This document shows, in pieces, positions 1-13,765 of a stretch of DNA of 64,000 nt. The first letter of the stretch is position 1. Every line of letters starts with the position of its first letter. The notes beneath the pieces are model-generated. The model searched no databases, was not told where the DNA came from, and saw nothing but the letters and a program-made list of their open reading frames with translations. Origin of the DNA: Paramyrothecium sp. XJ0827 (taxonomy: Eukaryota; Ascomycota; Sordariomycetes; Hypocreales; Stachybotryaceae); the NCBI GenBank assembly GCA_020881915.1, contig JAJFPB010000001.1, forward strand, positions 1,488,001 through 1,552,000. The letters run 5' to 3'. The position numbers and the translations under genes were made by a program.

Positions 1-815
1 AGAAGAAGTCGTTTGTTGAGAAGAGGCAAGGACTGGCCGAGGACTTCTTGAAAGAGCTGGACAGGGAAATTACGCAGGGACGCATCGCAGAGTTGGCGGC
101 GTCGACGGGTGGTGTGCGGCTGGTCTGGAGCAAGACACTCAACACAACGGCCGGACGTGCCAATTGGAGGCGGGAAGCCATTCGCAGCAAGCAGGAGTTA
201 GGAACGGCCACGCAGTATCGACACCATGCGAACATTGAGCTGGCAGAGAAGGTTATCGACAGCGAAGATCGGCTGCTCAACACGCTGGCGCACGAATTCT
301 GCCACCTGGCGACCTTCATGATGGACAACATCACGAAGAACCCGCACGGCGCTCACTTCCAGGCATGGGGCGCAAAATGCACGAGGGCATTCGGCAAGTC
401 GCACGGCATCGAGGTGACGACGAAGCACTCGTACGCCATCGACTACAAGTACATATGGCAGTGCGGCAGCTGCGTGCTCGAGTACAAGCGGCACTCCAAG
501 AGCATCGACCCGGCGAGGCACCGGTGCGGCAGCTGCAAGGGCGTGCTGGCGCAGATCAAGCCGGTGCCACGCAAGGCCCCGGGCGTAGGAGGCGGCGGCG
601 GCGGTGCCGGTGGCGGGAAGCTGAGCGAGTATCAGGTGTTCATGAAGGAGCAGATGAAGATTGTGCGCGAGGAGAACCCCGGGAGCCCGCAGAAGGAGGT
701 TATGAGGATCGTGGCGGATCGGTGGGCGAAGAAGAGGGACAAGGCCAAGGGCAAAACGTCCTCCGTCGTCGATGCAGTCACTGACCAACTGGAGATTCTT
801 ACCGTTGAGGATTAG
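1..815 (+). CDS. SprT-like metalloprotease with C-terminal HMG-box-like region (GCNA/ACRC type), 5' truncated
   Basis: The reading frame is open from base 3, so the gene starts outside the window; the residues upstream of codon 48 continue the frame. The SprT-like zinc metalloprotease motif HExxH is visible as HEFCH, followed by a Cys4 zinc ribbon (two CGSC-type pairs). A glycine-rich linker (residues about 180-190 of the visible part) leads to a lysine-rich segment beginning KLSEYQVFMKEQM and containing NPGSPQKEVM, which resembles the HMG-box-like tail of GCNA/ACRC proteins. Proteins of this family act on DNA-protein crosslinks in the nucleus (family knowledge). The acidic disordered N-terminus typical of GCNA would lie off-window. 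No intron is needed in the visible part. The family call is firm; the GCNA sub-call is inference from architecture. Confidence 0.85.
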   Translation, partial: KKSFVEKRQGLAEDFLKELDREITQGRIAELAASTGGVRLVWSKTLNTTAGRANWRREAIRSKQELGTATQYRHHANIELAEKVIDSEDRLLNTLAHEFCHLATFMMDNITKNPHGAHFQAWGAKCTRAFGKSHGIEVTTKHSYAIDYKYIWQCGSCVLEYKRHSKSIDPARHRCGSCKGVLAQIKPVPRKAPGVGGGGGGAGGGKLSEYQVFMKEQMKIVREENPGSPQKEVMRIVADRWAKKRDKAKGKTSSVVDAVTDQLEILTVED

Positions 816-1177
816 GCGTTGTGGCATTAACGGCATGGCTTGGAACGCACGGTGAATCTGTTTTTAGTATACCCACATGCATGGATAGGTGTTAATCATA
901 AGATTCATTCATCATGAAGTGTTCGACTCTCACGTCTTTCCATCTCCCCGATAAACCGCGACGGCGCGATGGCTCAACATCCTACCCAAAAGTTGCCAGA
1001 CATGATGCCCATTCCTTATTCCAAATATATCATCATTCCTTCCTCCGTTCCCAGTAATTCGCATGAATAGTTGCGCGCGCTGTAGCCCATCTTATGCGTA
1101 TCGTCCACTCTCAGAACCCCGACTTTCTCCCTTTCTCTCTCTCCACGTCAAGAAAGGCCCTTCTTGAATGCGCCTGT
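816..1177. other. Short convergent intergenic region
   Basis: This lies between the 3' ends of the SprT-like gene and mog1. It is a moderately AT-rich 3'-UTR-like sequence. I see no gene or repeat in it. Confidence 0.5.
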
Positions 1178-1922
1178 CTAGTTCTCGCCAAACAGGCCCC
1201 AGTCCTTGATCTTGAGCGTCGACCAGATGCGGGCCGAGTGCTCGACGGCGTCGCCGATGAGCTTGCCCTGCTTGCCGAGCTCGAGGTCCACGTCCTCCTC
1301 GTTGTACTCGCCCTTGATGTGGGGCACGTTGATGGTGATGAGGATGTCCGTCTTGTACTTCTCGAGGCGCAGCAGGGTCATGATGATGGCGGTGAAGTCG
1401 GGCGCCGACGTGGACGACTGGTGGGACGGGACGCGTGGGGTCTGCGTCGCGATGAGCGTGTAGGCGGGGATGCCGGGCCTAGAAAGGTTTCTGCCGTCAG
1501 TGCTGGGTTGAGAGGATGCAGTTAGAAGGAGAGAAGACGCACTCGAGGCGGGTGAACTCGGTCTCGGCCGTGTTCCAGATCTTGACGGTGGCGATGTCGG
1601 AGCCAACCATGTCCTCGAGGTGCGTCGTGATGGCCCGGCCGTCGATCTCGGGGCCGGAGCCGGGTCCGCCAACGCGTTCAGTGATGTCAAAAATGATGCT
1701 GGTGAAGCCGCTCTTCTCGATCCACACTTCTTGGTTATCCGGGACCTGTCTTAGCCGGCTGCAGCGAGGAAAACATGGTAAGCTTCATTCATCCTCCATG
1801 CGCCGGGGTTTGCGCGGCCACGATGAGGAAAGCAATATGGCGTACCTTACATCGGCAAAGCTCTCGGGAAGGTCGCAGACGATTGCGCCGCCGTAAAGGG
1901 GTGTGCTCAGGTAAGGAGCCAT
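1178..1922 (-). CDS. mog1: Mog1 family Ran-binding nuclear import factor
   Basis: Three exons on the minus strand: 1922-1851, 1745-1543 and 1478-1178 (introns 1850-1746 and 1542-1479), giving 191 aa in phase. The N-terminus has LYGGAI followed by the conserved junction FAD|VPDNQEV, the equivalent of the yeast Mog1 stretch VPDTQEVY. The C-terminal part has INVPHIKGEY, like the INVPL segment of Mog1. Mog1 binds Ran (Gsp1) and helps release its nucleotide during nuclear import (family knowledge). Donors are GTAAGG and GTGCGT. Length and motif order fit the family (about 190-220 aa). The gene converges on the SprT-like gene. Confidence 0.9.
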
Positions 1923-3313
1923 TGTGTATGACGGTGTTGTGCGAATGGAGCGGTTCCGGCTGGAGCTTCTATAAGGTAGGGAAAGGTACAAAGAGATGTG
2001 CCGATTTTGCTCAGCTTGGCAGCTCGCGTCGCCCACAGCACTGTGTTAAAAATGATTCAGATCGTGGAGTGTGAGGTGTCTGCGCAGAACACTCTCGAGG
2101 GCCAGGACTTTGGAGCTTTAGAGCTAAATAAAATATGGGGGAAGATATCCGAAGCCAAAGGTCAGGCAGACTCGGGTGCGCAAAACAGGGCTGATTGTTT
2201 GCTTTGGATGCCTTGCATCGTTGGTGGGATGGCGGGGTAACTGGGTGGTTCGGCGCATGGTTGCGACGCCATATGACGAATGTACCCTGTACCACTGCGT
2301 CACTGGCCTGTACCTGTTAGGCGTGCAAAATACACAAACAGTAACATACCTTACAGCCGTGGTTGATTAGAATGCAAATGAGCATTTAAAATACAAAGAG
2401 AACAATTGCATGCACAGACTATCGAGCACAGGAGAAAATAGATGTTGGTTAGAAGGAACTTGAAAGACAAAAAAAAAATAGTGGCGATTGGCAAAAAGGA
2501 AATTCGAACCCAGAACTTCCAGGTGAAGAGGTGCCAAAGATTAGGTGATTGGAGTCTGTTGGGCCAATCCCACGGTCACATCTGGTAAAAGGCAAGAGGT
2601 GAGTTCGATGGAAGGTCCCACTCCAATTCACGAACCCTTTTATTTTTAATTATATACCCCTCATCCTCTAAGCACACCACTACCCTGTACTTCCAACGCG
2701 TACTGCACGCCGTCGCCACCGTTTTGAGGATATGGTTCGCATAACTACGACTACAGAACAAACTCGATTGCGTAAATGAAACGTCCGATGTTGTGTGCCT
2801 TTTTTATCATTGTTGTTGAAGGCAGTGTGCATTGGCAGGACCTGCAAACTGATGTCGTCGAATATTAACTACATGTCTGCGACGATATCTGATAGGTCTG
2901 TTTTCTACTCTTCACATCGATATGGCATGTAGCCACGGCCAAGAGCTCCCAGTCGAATCCGCACAAGCCTTGCTTGTGAAACACAGCATACATCCCATGT
3001 ACCTCCTGCCTACGAGCGGTACCTTTCCCATAGCTCAGTTGCCCTGATGAACGTAGTAATACAGTGCCCTTTTCCCCAGCCAATATCTGCACAAGGTCCC
3101 ACTTTCTGACGTGGGAATATTGGGTTCCCTGTCGACAGCTCCAGCTCTAGCTCCGAAGCTGTCTCATAAGCTACCTTACCTCACCTGTTTCTTTACCTCC
3201 ACACTGCCTTACCTCACTTTACCTTTCATCCGGTTACCGGCTTTTCCCAACTCACCCATTGAACAGCCAGACTGCCCAGCATCAATTAACCAAGAAACAG
3301 AAAATCAGCAAAA
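1923..3313. other. Intergenic region between mog1 and the HIT gene
   Basis: A 1.4 kb divergent promoter region. It contains a tRNA-like relic near 2470-2575 (listed separately), and no ORF here has coding character. The 3180-3260 stretch is a TTACCT/CTTACC-rich pyrimidine tract just upstream of the HIT gene. Confidence 0.5.
2470..2575 (-). repeat. Possible tRNA-derived relic (B-box plus poly-T)
   Basis: On the minus strand there is a GGTTCGAATTTCC block resembling the pol III B box, preceded about 55 nt upstream by TTGGCCCAACAG, which loosely resembles an A box. It is followed by T5 and then a T10 run at 2479-2470, a possible pol III terminator. The T-arm cannot form a full stem (only about three of five pairs), so it is not a functional tRNA. 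It may be a decayed tRNA or SINE head. Confidence 0.25.
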
Positions 3314-4133
3314 ATGTCTTGCATTTTCTGCCGCATCATCAAGGGTATTTTTTACTTATCCTTCCGGGGCGTGTGAGAGACGAGCGAGAGCGGCGGGAAA
3401 CAGATGCTTTTGGCGGAGGGGCCTCTGAGGCGGGGGTAGAAGCAGCAAGTCGTACGCCTCATGATGAGAACCCCCGAAAAGGCTAACCACGTCATGAATT
3501 TCCCTACGTAGGCGAGATCCCTTCCTTCAAGCTCTTCGAGAGTGAAAAGACGCTTGCTTTCCTCGACATCGGACCCCTTAGCAAAGGCCATGCTGTACGT
3601 GTCCCCCTTCCCGGCTCGGGCTTAACGCATTGGCGCCCTGCTGTTCACTGACACGGTCGTGGTGTTGTAGCTCGTCATCCCCAAGTTCCACGGCGCCAAG
3701 CTCGCCGACATCCCTGATGACCAGCTGAGCGAGGTTTTGGTGAGTATCTCCATCCCAATCAAAGGCGTGAAACATCTAACTGACGGTCATTGTGCCTAGC
3801 CTGTGCTCAAGAAGCTCGTCACCGCCACTGGCGCGACTGATTACAATATCCTCCAGAACAACGGCACCATTGCTCACCAGGAGGTCCACCACGTACGTAT
3901 TCCCGTGCCCTAGTCACCAGCATTCCAAGTACATAAGCTAACAGCCTATCATAGGTTCACTTCCACATGGTAAGAGATGCCCGTGTGGCCGACGACAATG
4001 GCTCGCTAAGTGTTCCGCTTTGTAGATCCCCAAGCCCAACGAGAAGGAGGGCCTCGGCATTACCTGGCCTTCCACCCAAGGCGATATGGATAAGCTCAAG
4101 GCGCTGGCCGAGGAGATCAAATCCAAGATCTAG
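3314..4133 (+). CDS. hnt1: HIT-family nucleotide-binding protein (Hnt1/HINT type)
   Basis: Six exons: 3314-3344, 3512-3594, 3671-3739, 3800-3892, 3955-3969 and 4026-4133, giving 132 aa in phase. The N-terminus MSCIFCRIIKGEIPSFK is typical of HINT-like purine nucleoside phosphoramidases. The histidine triad is HVHFHMIPKP and is split across introns; exon 5 is only 15 nt and encodes VHFHM, the catalytic core. The protein hydrolyses AMP-lysine-type phosphoramidates in the cytosol/nucleus (family knowledge). Five introns in a 399-nt coding sequence is intron-rich even for a fungus. It converges on the CRAL-TRIO gene 184 bp downstream. Confidence 0.92.
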
Positions 4134-4317
4134 ATCACGAGCCTTCCCGGATAAGCCTCGCCGTCATGGGGTCGCTTCCCAGAGCCGTCCTAGTGCAGCT
4201 ACAAACAGGCAATCAAGGAAGAAATTATTCACTATCAAGCACTACCAATGTTTTTCTAAATGCCTGTATCAGTATACATGTTGTTTAAACCCCAGTATGA
4301 TCTGCCCCATGCGTCTA

Positions 4318-6259
<1,942 letters not shown>

Positions 6260-7387
6260 AGGTGAGTAGGGTATCTCACTTGATTTTGACCACAGGGGGA
6301 TATTGGGTGGTAGGTGAGATGCAGGCTGTCAAGGCGGCGCAGCGCACACGACTAGGTAGTCTTAGTCAGTAACAGTACGGAGCTGGGGGCGGATCCATGA
6401 CCAGTGGATTGATTGGCCATCATACCTCGCTATTTCCTTAAGGGAACCGGCGTCCGTTGCGCAGCACTGCATGTGGAGGAAGAGGGAGATTGGGGGAAAC
6501 AGAGGCTTAGAGGATCTAAATTGAGGTGTGATGTTAGCGAGGGAGTGAGATGAGGCTAAATGACGATTTCTAGTTACAGGTTCGTGAAGTTCTCGCTGTG
6601 AGAGAGCAAGGTCGGCAACATGAAAGGTTGTTTGGTCATCTAAGCCAAACCGGGCTTAATGTGCTCCAGGTGGTTTGCGAGGCAGGCGCACAGGGTGGAA
6701 GGAGGAACGCACGAATAGTTCCACAAAGGGGCTTCACAAGTCGAGACGGAGAGAGACGCATGGATGACGCTGCTTGACGCAGTTGGTTGGCAGCAATCTA
6801 TCGATGCGGGTGAGGTGATGTGGCTGCTCTCAACCTTGGCGAATTCTACTCACAGTCTTCCTCCTTTATTCCTTTCTGGTACCCATGCTTCTTTTGCCGA
6901 GATACCTTGGCAAGACGATGCTGGTTTACCTCACCTGGGCCCAGCTTTCACTCTCTGCTGAGCAGCTGTCTCGATCAATACTCTTGAGTTTCCAAAATGC
7001 GCAAACACTGTTTTACTCCGTGTGCAATGTGTCTTCCAGCTACGGGAAAGAAAGAAATTCATGGTATGCAGGCCGGATTCCATACAAGCCTGAATGAGCC
7101 AGAAATTTCAGCATCCTGTCCCCCGGTTCAGATCGCCAATGATTTGCAGCCTTTATTGCCCATGCTTGCGGAACTATCGCGTAACGGGCTACGGCGCACG
7201 TGCTGCGGCGGTACTCCCTGACCACTGACACTGACGCGCTGTGGGGTTGGCGTTACCACTGCTATGTTTATCATATCGCCGGAATCTTGCCCACTCCAAA
7301 GCTTCCCGCATCTGAAGCCATTACCAGGCGCTCAACCCGGTCCAGACGCCAATCCAGCTTGCGCAGTTCCGTGAGGCTGTGTCCGCC
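6260..7387. other. Divergent promoter region, CRAL-TRIO gene / dam1
   Basis: A 1.1 kb region between two divergently transcribed genes. I see no convincing ORF, repeat or RNA gene. Several pyrimidine runs occur in the last 300 bases before dam1. Confidence 0.5.
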
Positions 7388-8151
7388 ATGTCGACCGACT
7401 TTCAGGCCTCGGCCGACAAACGTTCCAACTCACGCACGCGGAACTCGCGCCCAACGACCCCTCTCCGCCCCTCCTCGCGTTCCTCATTCCGCGATTCGGC
7501 TCGTAGCGCTGGCGATGGCGACGCGCCATTCCCTCTCAATGCATTCGAGCCAGCATTTGCAGAGCTTGCCGACTCCATGGCAGACCTCGAGGCCAATATG
7601 ATGCACTTTCAGCTCATGCATGAGAGCTTGGCTCGGTTTAGCGAGTCCTTTGCCAGCTTCCTTTACGGGCTGAACATGAATGCATTCTGTGTGGACTTCC
7701 CCGAGGTACGCCACATTTTCAGCAGTGCCATTGACTACAGTCGGCAGGAGTAGAAACGCAATGGCTAATTTATTGATTATAGGGTCCTGGCCCTGAGTCG
7801 TTCCGTCGTGAAAGGGAAACAGAAAGCCAAGGCGCGCCGAGTGGTCGGACAGAAACAGACACCGAGGCTACATTCATGCAAGTCCACCCTAATGAGGACA
7901 CAAAGTCGTGTTATGAGAAACATGGACGCCTGACCAATGCTAACCTTTCCTCTAGGACCACGGACACGTCTTTTGTGGAAAATCCATCGACCGCTTCCAA
8001 GTCCATTCCCAAGCCAACCCCAACAGCGACGCCAGCCTCTCGCCTCCCCGCTCGAGGCGCCTCGACGAGAGGCAGATCAAGCGCTTCCAACACGCGCGGT
8101 CGCGGGCGACCTAGTGGGTTGGCGCGGCCACGTGGCCGAGGCATACGATGA
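7388..8151 (+). CDS. dam1: DASH/Dam1 complex subunit Dam1
   Basis: Exon 1 is 7388-7705 and exon 2 begins at 7783 after a GTACGC...TATAG intron. The conserved Dam1 block lies at about residues 50-106 (FAELADSMADLEANMMHFQ, then SFASFLYGLNMNAFCVDFPEGP across the junction). The N-terminus is Ser/Arg-rich and the C-terminus is an RGRG-rich basic tail, both typical. The frame stays open from 7783 to the stop, but a GCTAAC branch site plus TCTAG at 7939-7955 suggests an extra in-phase intron of 48-51 nt (donor about 7905 or 7908, both weak); splicing there is unresolved. Dam1 couples kinetochores to microtubules as part of the DASH ring (family knowledge). It converges on bud20 with 122 bp between the stops. 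Confidence 0.9.
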
Positions 8152-8273
8152 GCATACTAGAGGAAAAAGCAACGTATTCGACTTGAATGTGGAAATCCAA
8201 GCAACTCTCCGAATGGCCAAATGGCCGACGTGGCGATTGATGATTATGTTGCGGCGGTCCTTGATATCGGGCA

Positions 8274-8695
8274 TCAAATGGCCATATCGATATCGCTGAC
8301 CAATTCAGTGGTTCGGCCGGCGGTGCCGTTATCTGTGGTCAACCCGACGGCTGCATCAGCATCCTTGTGGGTGTAAGGTTCGCGCAACTGTTTGACCCTG
8401 GAGGAGGATGATTAGCTCGGAAACAAGACAGCAGATACCGGAAAGCGTCAAGAGGGAGCACAAACCTTCGCTTGTGAGGCTTGCCTCGACGGTGGCTGAC
8501 AAGTGTCCCTTCGGTATCGAACCACTTGGCGCATTCTACGCAGTAATGGCGGCCGAGCCCTGGCAAATCCTCCGGTGCCTTGGTCTGCTTGTATTGTGAA
8601 AGGTGCTTCGCGGAGAGGAGATCGTTCTTGATTTGGTCGACATCTCTCGTCTTCCGCCGAGTCTTGGTAAGGGTGCGTTTGTTCGTGACGCCCAT
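8274..8695 (-). CDS. bud20: Bud20/ZNF593-type C2H2 zinc finger ribosome biogenesis factor
   Basis: Two exons on the minus strand, 8695-8466 and 8397-8274 (intron 8465-8398), giving 117 aa. The N-terminus has the basic TKTRRKTRDVDQI segment. A U1-type C2H2 finger (HYCVECAKWFDTEGTLVSHRRGKPHKRR) spans about residues 50-77, and after the intron comes REPYTHKDADAAVG, the segment conserved after the finger in Bud20. Bud20 shuttles with pre-60S subunits and aids their nuclear export (family knowledge). The protein ends shortly after this block, shorter than yeast Bud20 (166 aa). Confidence 0.9.
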
Positions 8696-10528
8696 GGTGA
8701 TGATGGTTTGAAAAAACTCTCTTTTCTAGATGCAGTGATAGGATCTTGAATAAGGTATCGTCAACGCTATCAGGCTGGCTCTGGTGCTGGCCTTGCAATT
8801 TCACCACAGGCTTCAAAAAAATTGTGATAAAGACAGTGTTATCTACAGTGTAGCACAGTTAAAAGTTTTTGCGGAAGAGGCTCTAGTTTGCCTTGTATCT
8901 AGGGTAGGCTAAACACCTGTGTATTGGCAGAACAATTAAACATTTGTGTTCATACGTAAAGTCCTAACTTTCTGCCCATCAGGTGGTATGAGGTTAGTGC
9001 ATGACTATGGTGACAAGCCTGAACCATAAGGTAAAGTGGAATCAGATTGTTGTTCAGCGGCGTTTCGTAACCAAGACGCTGACCACAGTGACATTTTGTC
9101 GTGACTTCATCGTGCTGCTCGATTCCTTGTCGGAAATCCGCAGGGCTCTCGGCAACCGAAGGCCAGATGGCAGGGGCGGATTCAAGTGTGAGCTCCGGCG
9201 GCGACCGAGCGGATATCCGTTAAGCCGAGGTCTGGAGACCCAAGTCTGCAGACCAGGAAAAAAAAAAAAGATGCACCAACGGTGGGGACAGGAGAAATAA
9301 GTGCGAGCTTGGGGCTGGGGTCCACTAATTACTTGTGATAGCAGCCATGGGCAAACCGTGTAAAGTTATTGAAGGAGATGCCGTGACAAGAGGTTGCGAG
9401 GCACGAAGCTGGCAAACGAGAAGCTGCCTGGTTGGAACTTCAACCATGACTAGACAGCAGAGATACAATGTGACTGACTCAATTGCTTCATCCTCGGCTA
9501 CACTTCCTAGATAGCCGGGGCCGGGACGGCAACATGGGAACATCTAGAGGGCATCGTCGCGACAACACATTCCCCACATGCAAAGCTTCAGTGCGTTGCC
9601 TCCACCTTGACACTTATACTCCTCCGGGAGTCGACCGGATTGTCCGCACGGTACCCGTAGGCCCTGCATCCTAAACGGCTTCAACCGCTGCCTCAGTGTC
9701 CGAGGCCCAAGCGGAAGCGGGATTTACTAGACGGTACCTCCAACAAAGAGAGGCAGAACAAAAGGCGAGGCTGTGCGGCTGTTCAGCTCAGCTTGCGCTA
9801 ATTGAGAGAAAATCTGTGTTGCGGGAGCTTCAATTGATCAATGCCTTTAACCAACTTTTTCTGCCAGCGGCATCATTTCGGCTGCAGGAGCCAGATACGG
9901 CGGTCGCGAAAGGCTGTGAGCGGATGGATAATTCTTCACCAGGTCTCGGCTCCATGTGTGAGAGGCTGGGCACGGGGTACCCTCCCACGTTAGCAGTGCA
10001 TTGCAGGTGCCCAAGCAGATGGTAGGTACCTCACAGGAGGCGTGGTGGGGGCTGCGTCGGCCACTGCGACACCACTAACCCGATGACGCAAGGATTTTGT
10101 CGCCGCTTAGTTTCTCGCGGCCTGTGAGTGGCTGGCACGAGCATTGGGAATCCTTGCCGGAAGCCTTGTCGTTCGCTGCAGCTGGCGGGTACGTACCGGC
10201 TTCTCCAGCAGAGGAACTGTTTTTTTTACCTCGGGGCAAGGGGAGGAAAGCATCAGCGGCTCCACCTGGTCTGCCACACTGTTACTGTATCCGTAACTAA
10301 GAGCTGCAGCGAGCGCCCGGCCCCGGAAAGGACAAAAACACCTCTCTCCACACACCTCGGGCCAACCTATTTTTCCCTTTTCTTCATTACTCTTCCTCCT
10401 CCGCCATCCTCCCTCTGGCGTCTTGGATCCTTCAACTGAACGAGCCTGAGTGTCGACGTCCACGTCCGTTGGCGTCGTGATCCCTCGTCTGAACCACTCT
10501 CCCCTCTACCTCAATTGGCATCGTCATC
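8696..10528. other. Intergenic region between bud20 and aco1
   Basis: A 1.8 kb divergent region. I see no gene with coding character. A homopolymer A run lies at about 9258-9270. The aco1-proximal end is pyrimidine-rich and listed separately. Confidence 0.5.
10330..10440 (+). promoter_or_regulatory. Pyrimidine-rich core promoter of aco1
   Basis: A CT-rich tract (CTCTCTCC, TTTTTCCCTTTTCTTC, CTTCCTCCTCC) lies 90-200 nt upstream of the aconitase ATG. Pyrimidine tracts just upstream of transcription starts are common in highly expressed filamentous fungal genes. No TATA box is evident here. The assignment rests on position and composition only. Confidence 0.4.
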
Positions 10529-13440
10529 ATGCTTGCTACCAGGCAGGTTCTGGGCAATGCTGCCCGGTGCCGAACCCTCGGCGGTGCTGCCTCCAGCATC
10601 CGTCGCATGGCTACCGTCTCTGACTCCCCCCTGGACCGCAAGGTAAGCTCCCATCGCCCTCATTGACGCGGATGCTCGCGTGCGCGCATGGAGCTCTCCA
10701 GTACCCGGTTGCAGCTTCGCTTGCGCGAGCTTAGCTGGGGCTGGCAGCTCCCACAAATGCCACGTTTTACGCATGGCTCTCCAGCTTGGGAGATCACGTA
10801 GACTGACTGTTCGTCCTTCAATTAGGTCCGCCAAAACAACTGGGAGGAGAACAACTTCATCAACTACAAGAAGATGTCCGAGAACCTGGCCGTCGTCCGC
10901 AGCCGTCTCAACCGCCCCCTGACCTATGCCGAGAAGATCGTCTACTCTCACTTGGATGATCCCCACGGCCAGGAGATTGAGCGCGGCAAGTCCTACCTCA
11001 AGCTACGCCCCGATCGCGTTGCTTGCCAGGACGCCACCGCCCAGATGGCCATCCTGCAGTTCATGTCTGCTGGCATGGACTCCGTCGCCAACCCCACCAC
11101 CGTCCACTGCGACCACTTGATTGAGGCCCAGGTTGGTGGTGAGAAGGATTTGAAGCGCGCTATTGACATCAACAAGGAGGTCTACGACTTCCTGTCCTCT
11201 GCCTGCGCCAAGTACAACATTGGTTTCTGGCGCCCTGGCTCTGGTATTATCCACCAGATCCTGCTCGAGAACTACGCTTTCCCCGGTGGTCTCCTCATCG
11301 GTACTGACTCCCACACCCCCAACGGTGGTGGTCTCGGCATGTGCGCCATTGGTGTCGGCGGTGCCGACGCTGTCGATGTCATGGCCAACCTGCCCTGGGA
11401 GCTCAAGGCCCCCAACGTTATTGGTGTTAAGCTTACTGGCGAGATGAGCGGCTGGACCTCTGCCAAGGGTACGTATTTCCAATTCATCTTGACTGTTTCT
11501 TCTACGCTTTACGTGAACTTTAATGTTGGACGGGGCCCCACTTTACCACGCATTTCCGTTTTGGGGCCACAACTTTCGTCGCCTTTTCTACGAAACATCA
11601 CCGTTTTGCCCTCGTCTTTTCACAGCTTAGGAGATGAACATATTCCGCTAACAATCTTGCCACAGATATCATCCTCAAGGTAGCTGATATTCTTACTGTC
11701 AAGGGTGGCACTGGTGCCATTGTTGAGTACCACGGTCCTGGCACTGCTACCCTGTCCGCTACCGGCATGGGCACAATCTGCAACATGGGAGGTTTGTATT
11801 CTCTACGCCGGCTTTACGAAAACTACTAACAAAATTCCGTCTTCAGCTGAGATTGGTGCTACCACCTCGCTCTTCCCCTTCAACGACCGCATGTACGACT
11901 ACCTTGCCGCTACCAAGCGTAAGGATATCGGTGACTTTGCCCGCACTTACGCTGCCGAGCTCCGCGAGGACGAGGGTGCCGAGTACGACCAGCTCATTGA
12001 GATCAACCTCAGCGAGCTTGAGCCTCACATCAACGGTCCCTTCACCCCTGATCTGGGTACTCCCATCTCCAAGTTCAGCCAGGCTGTCAAGGACAACAAC
12101 TGGCCTGAGGAGCTCAAGGCCGGTCTGATCGGCTCTTGCACCAACTCCTCATACGAGGACATGTCTCGTGCCGCCTCCATCGCCCGTGACGCTCTCAACC
12201 ATGGCGTCAAGGCCAAGTCTGCCTTCATTGTCACCCCCGGTTCCGAGCAGATCCGTGCCACCATTGCCCGCGACGGTCAGCTGCAGACCTTCGAGGAGTT
12301 CGGTGGTGTCGTTCTTGCCAACGCTTGCGGTCCCTGCATTGGCCAGTGGGACCGTCAGGACGTCAAGAAGGGCGAGGCTAACTCCATCCTGTCATCCTAG
12401 TAAGTAATGCTGCTTTTGCTTCTCCTACCTTCTAGGACTAACATAATCGCAGCAACCGTAACTTCACCGGTCGTAACGATGGCAACCCTGCCACCCACTC
12501 CTTCGTCACCTCCCCCGATCTGGTTGTCGCCATGTCTATTGCCGGCAGCCTGCACTTCAACCCCCTGACCGACACCCTCAAGGACAAGGATGGCAACGAG
12601 TTCAAGCTTGCTGCTCCTACCGGCGATGCCCTGCCCGCTCGTGGTTACGACCCCGGCAACGACACCTACCAGGCTCCTCCTAAGGACCGCTCCAGCGTCT
12701 CTGTCCAGGTCTCTCCCACCTCTGACCGTCTCCAGGTCCTGTCTCCCTTCCAGCCATGGGATGGCAAGGACGCCAAGGACCTGCCCATCCTCATCAAGGC
12801 CAAGGGCAAGACCACCACCGACCACATTTCCATGGCCGGTCCCTGGCTCAAGTACCGTGGCCACCTTGACAACATCTCCAACAACATGTTGATTGGTGCC
12901 ATCAACGAGGCCAACGAAGAGGCGAACAAGATCAAGAACTTCACCACTGGTGAATGGGATGCCGTCCCTGCCGTCGCTCGTGACTACAAGAAGAAGGGCA
13001 TCAAGTGGGTTGTCATTGGTGACTGGAACTACGGTGAGGGCAGCTCTCGTGAGCACGCCGCTCTGGAGCCCCGTCACCTTGGTGGTCTTGCCATCATCAC
13101 CCGCTCCTTCGCCCGTATCCACGAGACCAACCTGAAGAAGCAGGGCATGCTGCCTCTGACCTTCTCCGACCCTGCTGACTACGACAAGATCAAGCCTGAG
13201 GACAAGGTATGTTCCATTACACTCTTCCTTCTTTGCACGCCTGAACTTTTTACTAACATTGTCTCGCAGGTCGACATCCTTGCCACCAAGCTGGAGGTTG
13301 GCAAGCCCCTTCCCATGATTGTCCACCCTAAGGACGGTGAGGCTTTCGAGGTTCCTCTGTCCCACACCTTCAACGAGGCTCAGATTGAGTGGTTCAAGAA
13401 CGGCTCTGCCCTCAACACCATGGCCAAGAACTCTTCATAA
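10529..13440 (+). CDS. aco1: Mitochondrial aconitate hydratase
   Basis: Six exons: 10529-10642, 10826-11468, 11666-11791, 11847-12399, 12453-13206 and 13270-13440, giving 786 aa in phase. The first 30 or so residues form an Arg-rich presequence without acidic residues ([16 protein letters not shown]). The three cysteines for the 4Fe-4S cluster are seen in [10 protein letters not shown] and [10 protein letters not shown]. The substrate-loop and swivel-domain signatures are present ([28 protein letters not shown]). The enzyme converts citrate to isocitrate in the TCA cycle. Codon use is strongly C-ending, which explains the long spurious antisense frames and points to high expression. Confidence 0.98.
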
Positions 13441-13704
13441 GTCATTCACGTGAATAATGAGTGGGGAAAGCGGTGGCTGGTGCGGTTTTGGAGAATTGGT
13501 ATTATATCCTGCATACATCGACGTTTCACTACGAGGAGACGAGTGCTTCGATGTCGGCTTCGTAGTCTTGTCTGTTCACTGTTTAGCTTGCCCATAGGGA
13601 GATATGATTTTCATAGCTTGTACAAAATCAACATTATTCAAAATACATGATTGCCACGTTTTTTTTTCTGTTGGACCGCACTATTTCCAGCAACGTCGTC
13701 GAAC

Positions 13705-13765
13705 TTTTCCTTCGCCTTTGCTTCCTTTGATCTTCGCCTTTGTTTCCTTTAATCTTCGTCTTTTC
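13705..13765. repeat. Imperfect pyrimidine tandem repeat, about 25-bp period
   Basis: The word CTTCGCCTTTG followed by CTTCCTTTGAT recurs as CTTCGCCTTTG TTTCCTTTAAT and then CTTCGTCTTTT. This is about 2.3 imperfect copies just after the aco1 3' UTR. Confidence 0.6.

Noticed and set aside
12397..13365. 322-aa minus-strand ORF over aconitase exon 5
   Set aside because: It is the shadow of strongly C-ending codons in aco1; its translation is low-complexity Val/Gly-rich and aco1 exons explain the region fully.
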